The notes under the pieces: model-generated
Database searches by the model: none
Told to the model about the DNA's origin: nothing
What the model saw: only the letters and a program-made list of their open reading frames with translations
Made by a program: the position numbers and the translations under genes
Shown here: piece by piece, positions 36,319 through 48,780 of the stretch
Layout: each line of letters starts with the position of its first letter
How positions within the stretch are numbered: the first letter of the stretch is position 1
Source: Macrobrachium rosenbergii
Lineage: Eukaryota > Arthropoda > Malacostraca > Decapoda > Palaemonidae
Assembly: GCF_040412425.1 (NCBI RefSeq)
Contig: NC_089744.1
Coordinates: forward strand, 25,007,001 to 25,071,000
Length of the DNA: 64,000 bases
Direction of reading: 5' to 3'

Positions 36319-38692
36319 ATGTCCCAACGTCGTCAGGACCGTGAAAGGCGCGTATTGCCTGTCGGTAGTGAGCATGTGAGGCGAGTTTTAGATTGGGATG
36401 CTGGAGAGGGACCAAGCACCCAAAGTGACCCAGCTTTTCAACGCCGTGTTGTGCGGCCACGTGTGGCTGAAGGGGACCAAGGACCACATCCCGTGCCTTT
36501 TACGACCCCTAGGAAGCATCGGGGTGTCCTGAGGGGCATCCGTAAGCATCTGGGAGGCCTCCAACAAAAGGACATTGATGAGTACTTGTTGGAGCTCGAT
36601 CGAGAGCAGGTGGAAAGTCCTCATTTTGATGGCAGTTGGTCATCTAGTGATGAGGACATCACGCCCGATGTCAGTGATGACGAGTATTTGCCCCCAATGT
36701 CCATACGGGAGCCACAGCAGGAAAGTGAACTGGAGTTTAGTGGTTTCAGTGCGTATGAGGGAGAGTCTGAGGAGGAGGAGGCGGCACCGATTGTGGCTGG
36801 TGGGGACGAGGCAGAAAGTGATGGTGAAAGTGAGGGAGATGGGCCAGTGGGGAGGGTGGGAGTGCGAAGTCGTGCCTACGCACAGGCCCGTAGAAGGTCG
36901 CAATGTTGCGGCAGCTTGGGTGAAGGCTGTTCGTCCGAAAGTGATGAGGGGTGGTTGGAGGACCCCACCCCACCTAACATGCACCCATTCATGGCAGCAC
37001 CTGGACTGACCGTCCCTGTGCCTCTCACGGCACTGGGGTTCATTCAGCTCTTCCTGATGCGGGAATTGCTGGAATACCTCGTTGCAGAGACGACGGATTA
37101 TGCTCGGTACTGCCATGAGGAACTGCAGACGACGTTGTCGTATCGCTGGCGGGGCTGCAACCTCATGGACACAGCGCATTTTTTGGGGCTCCACATTTTT
37201 TTTGGAATGATGCCTGCTGCCGACGTCAGGTAATATTGGAGGCAGAATTTTTTTTTAAGTACGCCCAATGTGCCCGGCATTATGCCCCGTGATAGTTTCC
37301 TGGTGTTGGACAGGTATTTCAACGCCTTCAACCGAAGGGCCATACCCCGGAATAACCCCGACCGCCTCATCTTAGTCCGCCCAGTGTTGGACTACATTCG
37401 TGAACGGTGCCAGTTTCTCGTGGTTCCTTCCAAGAACCTTTCTTTGGATGAGGGGATGATGCCATACAAAGGGCGTCTAAGTATAAAAGTGTACAACCCC
37501 AAGAAGCCAAAGAAATATGGTGTGAAGTTATTTTTTATTACGGAATCCAACACTGGACTTCTCGGTGTACTCTGGGGTCTTCTCCACGCTGCGTGACACT
37601 GTCTTTGGTCTTGTGGATCGTTTCTGTAACCAGGGATACCACCTGTTTATGGATAATTATTATAACTTGGTATCCCTGGCCCAGGAACTGTATGAAGCAG
37701 GTGTGCACGTCAGTAGTACCCTTCGGTTGGTGCGTGGGGCCTCGAATGTCCTCGAGGTTCGCTAGCCAGCCACAACATCTGGCAAGAGGAGAAACAGAGT
37801 GGCAGTGGAAGGGAGATGTCTTCATCATCTGTTGGAAGGGGGTCCGACTCGTGCCCATGATTATGACAAGTCATGAGCCCATCCAAGAAGAGATCGTTCA
37901 GCGGAAGAAGACACGTCGGCAGGGCCAAGTTACATATAAGGAGTTTCGTGTCCAACGGCCTACTGTCATCGGGCACTACAATAGGCACATGGGAGGAGTT
38001 GATCTCTTTGATCAACTCATCCAGTATTATCCCTTCGCCAGGAGAACCAGGAGGTGGACACAGATGCTCCTCAAATACCTCCTTCAGTTGGCCCTCCAGA
38101 ATGCCTACATCCTCTACTGTGGGCACAATTCGGACACCTGGATGTTGTCCCACATCCAGTTTCTTGAGGTGGCCGGGAATGCCCTCATAAACTTTGATCC
38201 AGAGGAGTGGCCTTCCAACACCCCCCCCCCCAGCTCCAGATCTGCCCTGAGAGGATAGGGCAGATGCCGCTAGGAGGGCCAACCTCGGTCTTCCTGCTCC
38301 TGCCGACGCCGCCCCTGCTGCTGCCGCCCTTGATGATGCCGCCCCTGCTGCCGCCGCCCTTGATGATGCCGCCCCTGCTGCCACTGCCCTTGATGATGCC
38401 GCCCTCCCTCACATTCCAATGTCCCGTCGGGTAGTGGACCCTGTGTCGGCTGCAGGCAGGGGATCACACACTGGAGCTCCTAGAAGGGCGTAAGCAGAAA
38501 TGGTGCCGGGTGTGCCATATGAATGGTAGAAGAAGAAACACCTGGTACGTCTGTCGCACCTGCAAGGTAGCAATTTGCAGGTTCGGGGAGTGTGACCGCA
38601 AGTACCACACTGCGGTCATATATTGGAGTGCGCCTACCCGAGGGACACTGGAGGGCACAGCGGACCGCCGAAGGGCGGCCCATCTGCAGTAA
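36319..38692 (+). pseudogene. piggyBac transposase, broken by a stop and two frameshifts
   Basis: The catalytic DDE/RNase H-like fold excises and inserts the element at TTAA. N-terminal acidic region: SWSSSDEDITPDVSDDEYLP. The core carries the three expected aspartates in SLDEGMMPYKGR (about 37443), LFMDNYYNLVSLAQ (about 37647) and NRHMGGVDLFDQLIQYYP (about 37990). A 10-residue Ala/Asp repeat (APAAAALDDA) at 38300-38400 leads to a C-terminal cysteine-rich domain (CRVCHMNGRRRNTWYVCRTC) at 38497-38640. Breaks: TAA at 37231, a frame change near 37560, and another near 37765. Catalytic residues survive, but the gene cannot make one protein. Confidence 0.93.
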
Positions 38693-38960
38693 GGGCGCGC
38701 GTCTCCCTCCTCCACCTGTGCCTCGTCATGTCGAGAGGAAAAAAATGCAAGACTCTTCAATGGAGGAGGGAGAAAACAAGAACAGAACGAAGAGTCAGGA
38801 TTATGAGTGAGTATTCTGCATTGATTTTATATTTAGTTTTATATTTATTACAAGTTTTTATATATCTTTATTTATTGATGTTTTGTATATTATTTCGTTT
38901 TATGCAAAAAAAAAAAGTTTTTCACCTGCATTCCTTTTAGTTATGTATTTGTACCAAAAA

Positions 38961-39097
<137 letters not shown>

Positions 39098-39117
39098 GGT
39101 TTTTGGTAAGCAAAAAA

Positions 39118-40375
39118 TCTAACATTCTAGTGATATTCAATCATTTACCTTCATTTTGCAACAAACGGGAAGTCTCTAGCACAATATTTCGATTTATGGT
39201 GAGTTTTTTAAATAAACTTTTTCCTTCCCTCCGCGCGCAGTAACTGCTGAAAATCTCAGAATTTCTTGAGTCACATTGTCGTAATTTTTGCGCCGTTTTA
39301 CATCAATCGTTACATAAAGTTTTATACATGAAAATGTGCGCAATTTCATGTAGAATACAACAAAAAATAACTCGTGGTTGTAGCTTTTATCAGTTTTGAA
39401 ATATTTTCCTATAAATCACGATAAGTGACAAAATTCAACCTACGGTCAACTTTGACTCGACCGAAATGGTAAAAAAATGCAATTGTAAGCTAAAACGCTT
39501 ACATTCTAGTAACATTCAATCATTTAACTTCATTTTGCAACAAACGGAAAGTCTCTAGCACAATATTTCGATTTATGGTGAATATTTGAACAAAGATTTT
39601 CCTTCCCTCCGCGCGCGGTAACTGCTGAAAATCTCAGAATTTCTTGAGTCACCTTGTCGTAATTTTCGCACCGTTTTATATTAGGTGTTACATAAAGTGT
39701 TATACATGAAAATGTGCGTAATTTCATGTAGAATACAACAAAAAATAACTCGTGGTTGTAGCTTTTATCAGTTTTGAAATATTGTCATATAAATCACGAT
39801 AAGTGACAAAATTTCAACCTACGGTCAACTTTGACTCGACCGAAATGGTAATAAAATGCAATTGTAAGCTAAAACGCTTACATTCTAGTAACATTCAATC
39901 ATTTACCTTCATTTTGCAACAAACGGAAAGTCTCTAGCACAATATTTCGATTTATGGTGAATATTTGAAAAAAACTTTTTCCTTCCCTCCGCGCGCGGTA
40001 ACTGCTGAAAATCTCAGAATTTCTTGAGTCACCTTGTCGTAATTTTCGCACCGTTTTATATTAGGCGTTACATTAAGTGTTATACATGAAAATGTGCGCA
40101 ATGTCATGTAGAATAAAACAAAAAATAACTCATGGTTGTAGCTTTTATCAGTTTTGAAATATTTTCCTATAAATCACGATAAGTGACAAAATTTCAACCT
40201 ACGGTCAACTTTGACTCGACCGAAATGGTCGAAAAATGCAATTGTAAGCTAAAACACTTACAGTCTAGTGATATTCAATCAATTACCTTCATTTTTCAAC
40301 AAACGGGAAGTCTCTAGCACAATATTTCAATTTATGGTGAATTTAAAAAAAAAAATATTTTTTACGTCCGCGCGT
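39118..40375. repeat. 379-bp tandem repeat, about 3.3 copies, inside piggyBac
   Basis: The landmark 'cattctagt' starts at 39123, 39502 and 39881, with a diverged 'cagtctagtg' at 40261: spacing 379, 379 and 380. Each unit carries 'caacaaacggaaagtctctagc', 'tccctccgcgcgc' and 'cggtcaactttgactcgacc'. Copies are very similar, so the array arose recently relative to the transposase decay or is being homogenised. Confidence 0.92.
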
Positions 40376-40800
40376 TAAGAATTCATGCATCATTTTGTGA
40401 TAATATTTTCTCTGTGTTGCTTTGATCGTTTTACAATTTGTTATATACTACAGTCATCGCAATTTAGTGTACAATACAACGAAAAAATAAATAACTCATT
40501 AGCCTTAACCGTTTTGCTCACAGCGCGATTTGTATACAATTATATATGAAATTTTTTTCGTGCTGTCATATATTCCAATATTTATATATGATAATGATAT
40601 TTTTTTTCATTTCTGATGGTTGCATACTAAACTTCAGGCAATGACAAAAAAAGGAGCCAAAAATGAACTCTTAATCTTAAAAACTAAGCGTGCTGTGATT
40701 TAAAAAAAAAAACTTTTTTTCCGCTTCGGCGCTCACTCCCGAATGCCGCCGGCATACGGGAGACGCTTTTGTAAATAGAAGCTCGGCGTTTAAGGGTTAA

Positions 40801-41069
40801 TTGCTTACCCAGTTGCAAAACCAAATTATCACAAGGCGAATTATCATAACTCGAGCACTAACTGGGTACCTGAGTATTTTAATAATTTTATCACAAAAGT
40901 GCATTTGGTCATGAAAATATGAAAATACAGTAATTAGTGAATATTTCTCAGTGAAACATACAGCAAATGGGTGAATTTTCAGCAAACAATGCATATATAT
41001 GTTCCATAGAGAAATCCGCGAATAGGTGTCTGTGAATTGTGAAACCACGAATACGGGGGTTTTACTGTA
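40801..41069. mobile_element. Dispersed repeat piece plus truncated MITE
   Basis: 40801-40865 matches 46428-46492 (ttgcttaccc..ttgcaaaa.caaattat). 40862-41069 matches the right two thirds of the MITE at 35331-35645 and ends in ACGGGGGTTTTACTG plus TA. No coding content. Confidence 0.65.
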
Positions 41070-42015
41070 TTGATGCTTTGCTAGCCATCGGACATATCCT
41101 TCACTGCAAAGATCCCACCTAAGCAGAGGCACTCCACGGCTATACCGCAATGCCATTACAGGTTAAGATGAGCACCAACCAGAGGCAGTAATTACCTGCA
41201 GTAGCTCTCTTACCAAATAAAGAAACGACAAGCATTGTCTTCAATGCTAACAACTTTTCTATTTCAAAGTCATTACCATAACTTAAAGTTGTTCTTACAC
41301 AATATGCAAACCATCGATCCTTTACATTAGGAATTACTTTCAGTGGAGCTGGAACAGGGCCGTTTAACTGTAAACAAGGTGATGAAGTAGGCAGTTAACT
41401 ACTGACTACGGGTGGGAGTCCTGCCCACCCAGTCGGTATGCACTCAATTTGCTTTTGGCCGTCATCGAGGAAGGGCGTTTGCTTCTCCTCTCTGCCTGCC
41501 GTTTGACTTTGTTTGCATTTTCTTTGTATTGTTGATATACAGTATGATTTAACGTGTTATAATTTATGCAAATACAACTTGTTTTTCTCTTGAGTTTACG
41601 CTTTCAGTATTCTACATAGTGATTCATACTGATACTGTATTTGTAAACCCTACAACTTTTATTAGCCGATGTGTCAACGGGTTTTAACATTGCTAGGCAA
41701 CGGGCTTAAACTAATTTTTTCACCTCGCTTATGTGTTTAGCTATGCATACGTTCTCTCGGAGAGAATTTTATTCTCTTGGGGAGAATTTTATTCCTTCGT
41801 CTCACGAATTACTAAGGAAACTTATGCTGAAAATTTCTTTGACATTTGTAATGTTTTAGTTTTTTCAGATGTAGAGTCTGAGTGCCTGGGAGTAAGGGTT
41901 CTTTTGCTGGCAATACATACAGTACTGTCCTGTATGTTGCCGATTGCTCTTTTTTGACTCGTCTACAGGCATGAAGCAGCTGTTGCTCAGGTTCTTTGGA
42001 ACTTGTGGTTCGACT

Positions 42016-42075
<60 letters not shown>

Positions 42076-43170
42076 TTCCAGAATGTGTGAGCAGGCCTCC
42101 TTCACATTCTCTTGCGGAGATGGTGCAGGGGTCCCAGGGCAGTGATGGTTTTGCAGTAGAAGTCAAAGAAATGAATCGTTTCATCATCATCATCTTCACC
42201 TTCTTGCTCTTGGTGCTCTCCCTCATCTTCAGACTCGGGAATTGTGTCGCGGTCCCTCTGAGACCCTGCTTCACAGGAGCACCAGGTGCGCAGTTTCCTC
42301 AGATATGACAAGCTAAATAGGTTACCTGTGTCACCTATAGTAGTTATGGGAAATATTTCCCGGACTAGTAACTATCTCCGCCCGTGTTTCGTCGGACACT
42401 GGTAGAGGGAGCAACCAGTGATCGTCCTATACGCAACTCAGTAGCTTGATCCAAGTACTCGAGTTTCTTCGGAAATCCAAGACTTGGAAGCTGCTCAGCT
42501 CGGACCAGGTGCTCGGGATTCTTCGGAACTCTGAGACTCAGGCTGGTCACTCAGCTCCGGGCCACTCTTGCTGTGCCTCCTGCCCCAGCTTCCCTGGTTG
42601 CTCCTGTTGCTGGTGTTCCTGCAGTCTGGGCCACTCCTGCTGCCCTGGCTGCTCCTTCCTGGATGGCATATCATATACAAATACAGTAGCCTTGCCTACA
42701 TTATACTGTACTCTATATTCACATATTAATATGGTATTATACAAACATCAACATAACAAATATGCATCTTTTCCATGGATCACTTAAAATGTTATGCTTT
42801 ACTTCACTGTATCCAATAATATTGTATATATATTCTTATATTGCTTTTGTATTATAAACTGGGATCATAGCGATCAATGTTTTGGTTTGGAAATCGATTA
42901 TGTGGTAAGTTTATTTCGCTGTATTCAACTCGGTTCAGAGCGATTTTCTTGCTTCTAGTTAGCATAAATGAATCTCTAGATACTTTATTTATATGGGGCA
43001 AGGTTATTTTTCGTTATATGAAGTGTTTTTACATCTTGTTGTGAAATTAATTTAGCTATTTTTTTTTTCATTAATAGATGATGTTGGCTGTTTGGGGGCA
43101 TGTTTGTTTTGTGTAAAAAAAATCAAGATTCCATTTGCTGTTTTCACTTGATTTCATCATAATACTGTGA
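41070..43170. other. Unassigned intron sequence with possible DIRS 5' remains
   Basis: No clear gene. 41390-42680 has a leader-like 'gggtgggagtcctgcccaccc' and a GC-rich stretch at 42540-42660 whose plus-strand translation is Ala/Pro/Val-rich (PAPASLVAPVAGVPAVW), in the style of DIRS gag spacers. An (AG)n run occupies 42017-42072. Evidence is too thin to call a specific element. Confidence 0.35.
42017..42072. repeat. (AG)n microsatellite
   Basis: Uninterrupted agagag, about 55 bp. Confidence 0.95.
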
Positions 43171-43173
43171 TAC

Positions 43174-43493
43174 TGTGAGAACAAAAAGGTTGAACTGGGT
43201 ATTAACTGATTTATTCACCTGGACTTAGGTATACTGTACACGGCAGAGTGCGGACGGAAACGTAGTGCCCGACCTCCAATTGCCATGACCCGCACTCTGA
43301 GCAATTTGTGTTTGTTGACAGTCAAACAAATGGCAATTTTAAGAGATAACATACATACCATGATAAAATATATGTTGGCAGAAAGGCCAGGAAATTCTGC
43401 ATATGACTATTTACATGAGATTCTTGACATGTTAATAAGTGTGATGCATGAACGTGATTGATGCGAAATGAAGAGATGTCTGGCATCTTTACA
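43174..43493 (-). repeat. 3' LTR of the truncated Gypsy copy
   Basis: On the minus strand it runs TGTAAAGATG to TCTCACA, about 320 bp, homologous to both LTRs of the first element with a poly-A signal (AATAAATCAG). Confidence 0.85.
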
Positions 43494-45530
43494 AGTACTC
43501 CCCCCCCCAAGACAATTATTATGAATTAATGATTGGAAGACTTCTTGAAAATCAATCATGGAACCTCTTTGGGAGCAGGAGCCGGCCCCAAGTTCTTGAT
43601 AACTGTGGACGTGGGGCAGCTTCGACTGCTGAATTGCCCAGCGGTTTTGCCAAGTGGACGACTTCCTTAGTGCGGCCCTTGGGACGTCCTCGACCATGTT
43701 TCGGGATGCCAATGGGTTCATCCGAGGAATTCTGGGATGCCTGCCGGTTTCCTCCCGAGTTCCGCTGTCTATCAGGAAGGCTGGCTTTAGCCTGACAACA
43801 GAAACCCAGTCTTCCCACCCGTGGATGTTGACAAGGTAGGCCTTGGATGCCCTACTGATGACATGATACGGGCCTCTGTATGGTCTGGTCAAGGGTGGGC
43901 GTTGATCCTGATGAAGACGTGCATGCAGGAATCCAGGCCTTTTGGGCTGTAGACGTGGGTCCTATCCGCGAAAAGTCTTTCGGCAGGGCGTGAACCTCTT
44001 TGCTATTTCCCTCAGCCTTGGAAGGGGCGTATCTGTGACGTCCAGCTCTATGGGGAAGAACTCTCCCAGTACGGCCAGTGTTTCGCCGTAGACTTTCTCT
44101 GCAGGAGCTGCACCCTCCAATTGTCGTCGGTGTAACGTGCCATCAGAGCTGCCTTCAATGAATGGTGGGTCCTTTCCACCATGCCGTTGGATGTAGGGTT
44201 ATATGCCGTCGTACTGTGTGGAGAGTTGTCCCCATCAGGCATGCCAGGGAGACCCAGAGCTCTGATAATAATGCCGGGCCTCTGTCTGTAGTTATGTTGT
44301 TGGGCACACCAAAACAGCTTATCCAACTTGACAGGAGGGCTTCTGCATAGGCACTCGTTGATGCTTCCATCATCGGGGTTGCTTCTGGCCCTACAACGTC
44401 TATGTGGATGTGCCCGAAACGCCAACGTGGTTGAGGGAAATCTCTGATGCCTGATTCAGTGTGTCGGGTGATTTTACTCGTCTGGCACGGTATGCAGTTC
44501 TTCACCCACTCTTGAATATCCTGATCCCGTGCCACACGAACTTTTCTGTCATCAGGCGTGCTGTTGTTCAACCTGATGGATGGGACAGCCCGTGGATGAT
44601 GTCGAATGTCTGCTTTCTCCTCGACGCGGGTATCAGGGGGCGCGGGCGGCCAGTGCTGGTGTCACAGAGAACTGTTGAACTGGACCCACCTATTGGCATG
44701 TCTTCCCACCTCAGTGTGGCGAGTGCCGTGCGGTAGGCTGCTATTTTCGGGTCCGCAGCTTGTTCCTTTGCCAGGTCCTCGTAGTCTATGCCCAGGTGGA
44801 CTGAATTTATCTCGATTCTTGATAGGGCGTCGGCCACTGGGTTCTTGCTGGGGAAGTAGCTAATGGTGCAGCCGAACTCAGAGATAGCGGCCAGGTGTCA
44901 CTGCTGCCTCGCCAACCATGCATCTTCCGCCCTCATGAATGCATGCACCAACATCTTGTGGTCTGTCAGGATGATGAAAGGGCTGCCGTCCAAGAGGCAC
45001 TTGAAATGCCGCACAGCTTGGTAGATTGCCAGCAGTTTCCTGTCGAATGCACTGTACCGGGTCTATGGCGGCTTTAACTTGCGGCTGAAGAAGGCCAGAG
45101 GGCGGGGGGGAACCACCTACTACCTGCTCCAGCATGGCTCCGCAAGCAATGGTTCTGGCGTCAGTGGTAAGTCTCAGGGGGGAGGTGGGGTCGTGATGTG
45201 TTAAGGTGGTGGCTCTGGCGAGGGCTGCCTTCGTCTGTTCAAATGCCTGCTGCTGCGGAGCTGCCCACGTCAGAGCTTTCGGCTTCCCCTTCACTACTCC
45301 AGTTATGGGGTACATGATGCGGGCAATGTCTGTTATGAAGTGACGGTAGTAGTTGACCATGCCGAGGAACTCCTGCAGGGACTTGATGGATTTTGGTGTT
45401 GGAAACTTCTTCACTGCGTCCACTTTGGAGGCCATAGGGCGGACCTGCCAGAGAGATCTCATGGCCCAGGAAGTCTACCTTTTCTGCTCTGAAGGTACCC
45501 TTGTTGAACCTGACAACCACACTGTTCTCC
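43400..45530 (-). pseudogene. pol: Gypsy pol remnant: RT end, RNase H, integrase
   Basis: The frames switch at least four times: 45520-45239 and 45462-44878 (thumb region and RNase H: FLGMVNYYRHFITDIARIMY, FEQTKAALARATTLTHHD), 44837-44568 (PVADALS-like end and linker), 44571-44048 (integrase zinc region with CIPCQTSK, core TTDRGPALLSELW), and 43892-43407 (C-terminal tail VNIHGWEDWVSVVRLKPAF). Not translatable as one protein. Confidence 0.88.
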
Positions 45531-45734
45531 TGCAGCCGCGTCTTTACAATACGAGCTTTACGTATTTATCTTTTATCAACTTGAAAACAGCAGTAATATG
45601 TGTTTTTTCTTGCCTAGTAGTTTTGATTAAAATACTCTCCAATTTTATTTACAGTCGAGTTTCATCCATGTTGCTGATGCACGATAATTTATAGTCATTA
45701 GCAGCTTGAACATTGTTTTCTCAGCTTCAGCTAC

Positions 45735-46010
45735 AAAAAAAAAAGTTAAGTATATCTTAGTTTAACCAGACCACTGAGCTAATTAACAGCTCTCCTAGGG
45801 CTGGCCGGAAGGATTAGATTCACTTTACGTGGCTAAGAGCCAACTGGTTACCTAGCAACAGGACCTACAGCTTATTGTGGAATCCGAACCACATTATGAC
45901 GAGAAATGAATTTCTATCACCAGAAATAAATTCCTCTAAATCTTCATTGGCCGGTCGGAGAGTCAAACGCTGGGCCAACAGCGTGCTAGCTGAACAACTT
46001 GCAGCTTAAA
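45735..46010 (-). mobile_element. tRNA-derived SINE
   Basis: On the minus strand the head reads CAGCTAGCACGCTGTTGGCCC then GCGTTTGACTCTCCG, a good match to a tRNA T-arm/B-box (GGTTCGAnTCC). A body follows (GGTTCGGATTCCACAATAAG, CTAGGTAACCAGTTGGC) and an end with an A/T-rich tail next to a run of A on the plus strand at 45733-45744. The head looks shortened. From memory this body is common in decapod genomes; a search would settle it. Confidence 0.6.
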
Positions 46011-46651
46011 TTTAGCAGTATATTTCCTTGCCAATCTTTTATCCACAGTGAATAAGGGTATAATGTAAAAATATATCAGTCCTATTCTACTTAACGTCAT
46101 TTGTAACATAACTACGTAATTGTTTACTACTGCACGATGGTTGAAATACAAGCAAAACAGCTGTTGTTATCCGATTCGGTTATAAGCAAAACAACAGCTT
46201 CTTGTTTGGTTGTTTATGGCTGTACGCATTGAGGCAAGAATATAACGTTACTAACAATACTTTTATCATTCTCTTTTACTTTTGTAACTAAAAGATGGGA
46301 TAAAGAGATGGAGGAAAAGAAGTTGGTCTATTGTAATTTGGTCTCTCTCACTGCCTGATTGTATACTGCTGCCTGCGCCCGCGTGATATTTAAAAATATT
46401 TTACAAATATTGTCTTATCGATATTAATTGCTTACCCCATTGCAAAATCAAATTATAGTAAGGCGATTTATCATAACTCAAGCAATACCTGTATGCCCTA
46501 AGTGTTAGGCCCTGACTGTTCTTATGCTCCAGCAGTAACCAATGATGCACAGGATGCCACTGATTTGGTCGACAGGCTGGATTGAGAATCTCGGGGTCAG
46601 GAAGCAGAAGGTCCTCTCCCTCTCAGTGCAGACAACCAAGAGCTTTTAACT

Positions 46652-47598
46652 ATGGACGCGGATGTGGAACTCATTTGTGGGTACAATGAATTAGCAGAAG
46701 AGGCTGACTACCAGTTCAGATTTTCCTTTGGATCTCGAAGCCCTTGTGGGGCCAAGAAAGAGACGAAGGCGTTGTTGGGGTTGCCGTGCTCTAACCATGC
46801 TGACTGTGTTCTTAACCAAGTGAATTCTCTCATCTCTGAACGGGACAACTCTCTTCGGTCTAGCAGGGCATTTAAGTTGCTCCCTACTCGTCTTCCACGA
46901 CAGACTTTTTTTTACGTAACCCCTAACATTGCGTTACAATCAAGGCAAGTGGATCCGGACCTAGTTTGCCTAAACCCGGGTCTTTCTTTAGATCAAATCT
47001 GGGCAGAGGGCACTTCCTTTATGCACCAAGAGTCAGCTACAATGGAATTGATTGCTTCTACAGTGTTCCAGGCGGTTCGTGGCTCGATCTGTAGTCAACG
47101 ACAGTTGGCAAAATTTCTTCAGCCTCCATGTCTAGTGACAGTGAGGAGAGTGCCACCTTTCTTAGACTGTTGCAGTTCGGCAGCAAGACTATTTCGTATT
47201 TGGCTCATGCAACAGCAGGTATGTGGGCTAATTGGTTGTTGAAGAGAAGAGATGCTGCCCTTTCTAGGATCTCCAAATTTGTTGGCCCTGATTCTACACT
47301 GGCACTGTGGAATAGAACAATTCTAGGATCTTTGTCACTCTTCCCTAAAGACCAAGTTGAGGCTGCAGTGGACAGACGAAGAGCGGACAATAATGGTCAT
47401 CTGGTCCACCAGGCTGTTATTAAGTCTTCTGGTCCTTTACGTGCCAATGTAACTCGACCTAGATCTCAGGCTGCTGCTTACCCATCGCCTAAGAGATCTC
47501 AAGCCATGACGGGTCCTCGTAGGGGCCCCCAGTCTTCACCTGCTCTTGCTAAGAAGACAACTCAGCAGCATCCCTTCCAGCTCCATTCTAACAGATAA
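46652..47598 (+). pseudogene. DIRS copy A gag-like region
   Basis: Two overlapping frames (46652-47242 and 47128-47598) together look like a gag gene with one frameshift. Features include SAHATAGMWANWLLKRRDA-type text, AALSRISKFVGPDSTLALW, and a basic, proline-rich C-terminus (TRPRSQAAAYPSPKRSQAM) suited to nucleic-acid binding. No zinc knuckle was seen. Assigned by position upstream of DIRS RT. Confidence 0.6.
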
Positions 47599-47838
47599 GG
47601 GGGGAGGAGGCAGAGGCAGGGCTAAAGAAGGAAAACACTAGAGGGGGCGCCCCTCCCCACTCGCTGCCATTGGTGGTGCCTGGCAAGCCACTGGCAACTT
47701 GGCAGCAGCGCGGAGCGGAGACCTGGGTAGCAGATGCTCTGCGGGTGGGGTATCTACTCCCCCTTCCTCTCTCTGACTATCCATTCCATCAAAGAACATG
47801 TTCAGGGCTCGCTGAAGAATCTGGCTCTCTGAGAAGAA

Positions 47839-48780
47839 GTGAAGGTAATGATGGTAAAAGGAGCTGTGGAGGTTATGAAGGATCGATCCCCAGGTTTCTA
47901 CAGCTGGATCTTTCTAGTGGCAAAGGCACTGGGGGCTTGGAGACCAGTCATAGACCTGTCTTTCCTTAATCTTTTCATCAGGAAGACTTGGTTCAAGAAT
48001 GAACTGTCCGGCACAGTTCTAGCAGCCATCAGGAAGTCCGACTTTATGCTGACGATAGACTTAAAGGATGCATACTTCCCTCGCAAGTTCCTTTGCTTTG
48101 TTCTGGGAGAGACAGTGTGCAGTTCAAGGTGCTTTGCTTCAGCCTCTCTACTGCCCCACAGGTGTTCATGAGTGTTCACCCTGGTTTCAATCTCGGCTCA
48201 TTCACACGGGACACACATCTTGAGATACACTCGACAACTGGCTGGTCCTGGTGAGTTCTTGGGTAATGATGATCCAAGACAGAGACCATCTACCCCAATT
48301 TGTCAAAGCTTAGGGATGGTGATAAAATTGGAGAAACCAAATCTTACCCTAGCCAAAGAACACTGTACCTGGGCATTAGCGACACAGCGGCAGTGAGGGT
48401 CTTTGCATCAGATCCATGCACTTGTCTCAGATCCATGCATCGACAAGTGCAAGACTATTGTACAGTCCTTCCTTTCCAGACAAAAATAACCAGCACGTCA
48501 GTGGCAGATCATTCTAGGTTACCTTTCGTCCCTGGAGAAGCTTGTTCTTCACAGACGTCTCCACCTTCGATCCCTTCAAAATGTCAGACAGTACCATGGT
48601 GGTGGCACATCAACAAATTGGGGACTGGTCTCCCGTCAACTTCACGAATTGACAGTAAAACTGCACCAGTAGGCGGTGACTTACTCAGTGGATCTTTCAG
48701 CTAGACACATTCCAGCAAGAGGAGTCTAGTGGTAGACAAGCTAAATTGTCTGGGTCAAGCGTTGGGTAAAGAGTGGTCAC
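47839..48780 (+). pseudogene. DIRS copy A reverse transcriptase and RNase H
   Basis: RT motifs: DRSPGFYSWIFLVAKALGAW, RPVIDLSFLNLFIR and MLTIDLKDAYF (47840-48080). After frame changes the catalytic box near 48225-48245 reads as LDNWLVL, so the second aspartate of the YLDDW-type box is asparagine here. Further broken pieces continue to 48780. Not functional. Confidence 0.8.

Larger units (their letters stand above)
43174..45535 (-). mobile_element. Truncated Gypsy copy on the minus strand
   Basis: Same family as the element at 23.3-28.3 kb, read on the minus strand. It begins inside RT (FNKGTFRAEKVDFLGHE, 45520) and continues through RNase H (ADALSRIEINSVHLGIDYED) and integrase (TTDRGPALLSELWVSLACLM; NPTSNGMVERTHHSLK) to one LTR at 43174-43493, with the polypurine tract as a C-run at 43501. 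The 5' LTR, gag, protease and most of RT are missing. Frameshifts divide the remainder. This copy is older or independently decayed: many differences from the first. Confidence 0.92.

Noticed and set aside
37710..38384. 224-codon ORF on the minus strand
   Set aside because: Shadow of the piggyBac transposase; the plus strand carries the catalytic motifs.
41070..41400. Continuation of the BEL element after piggyBac
   Set aside because: I could not match translations on either strand to BEL protease or RT, so the BEL body appears lost or lies elsewhere.
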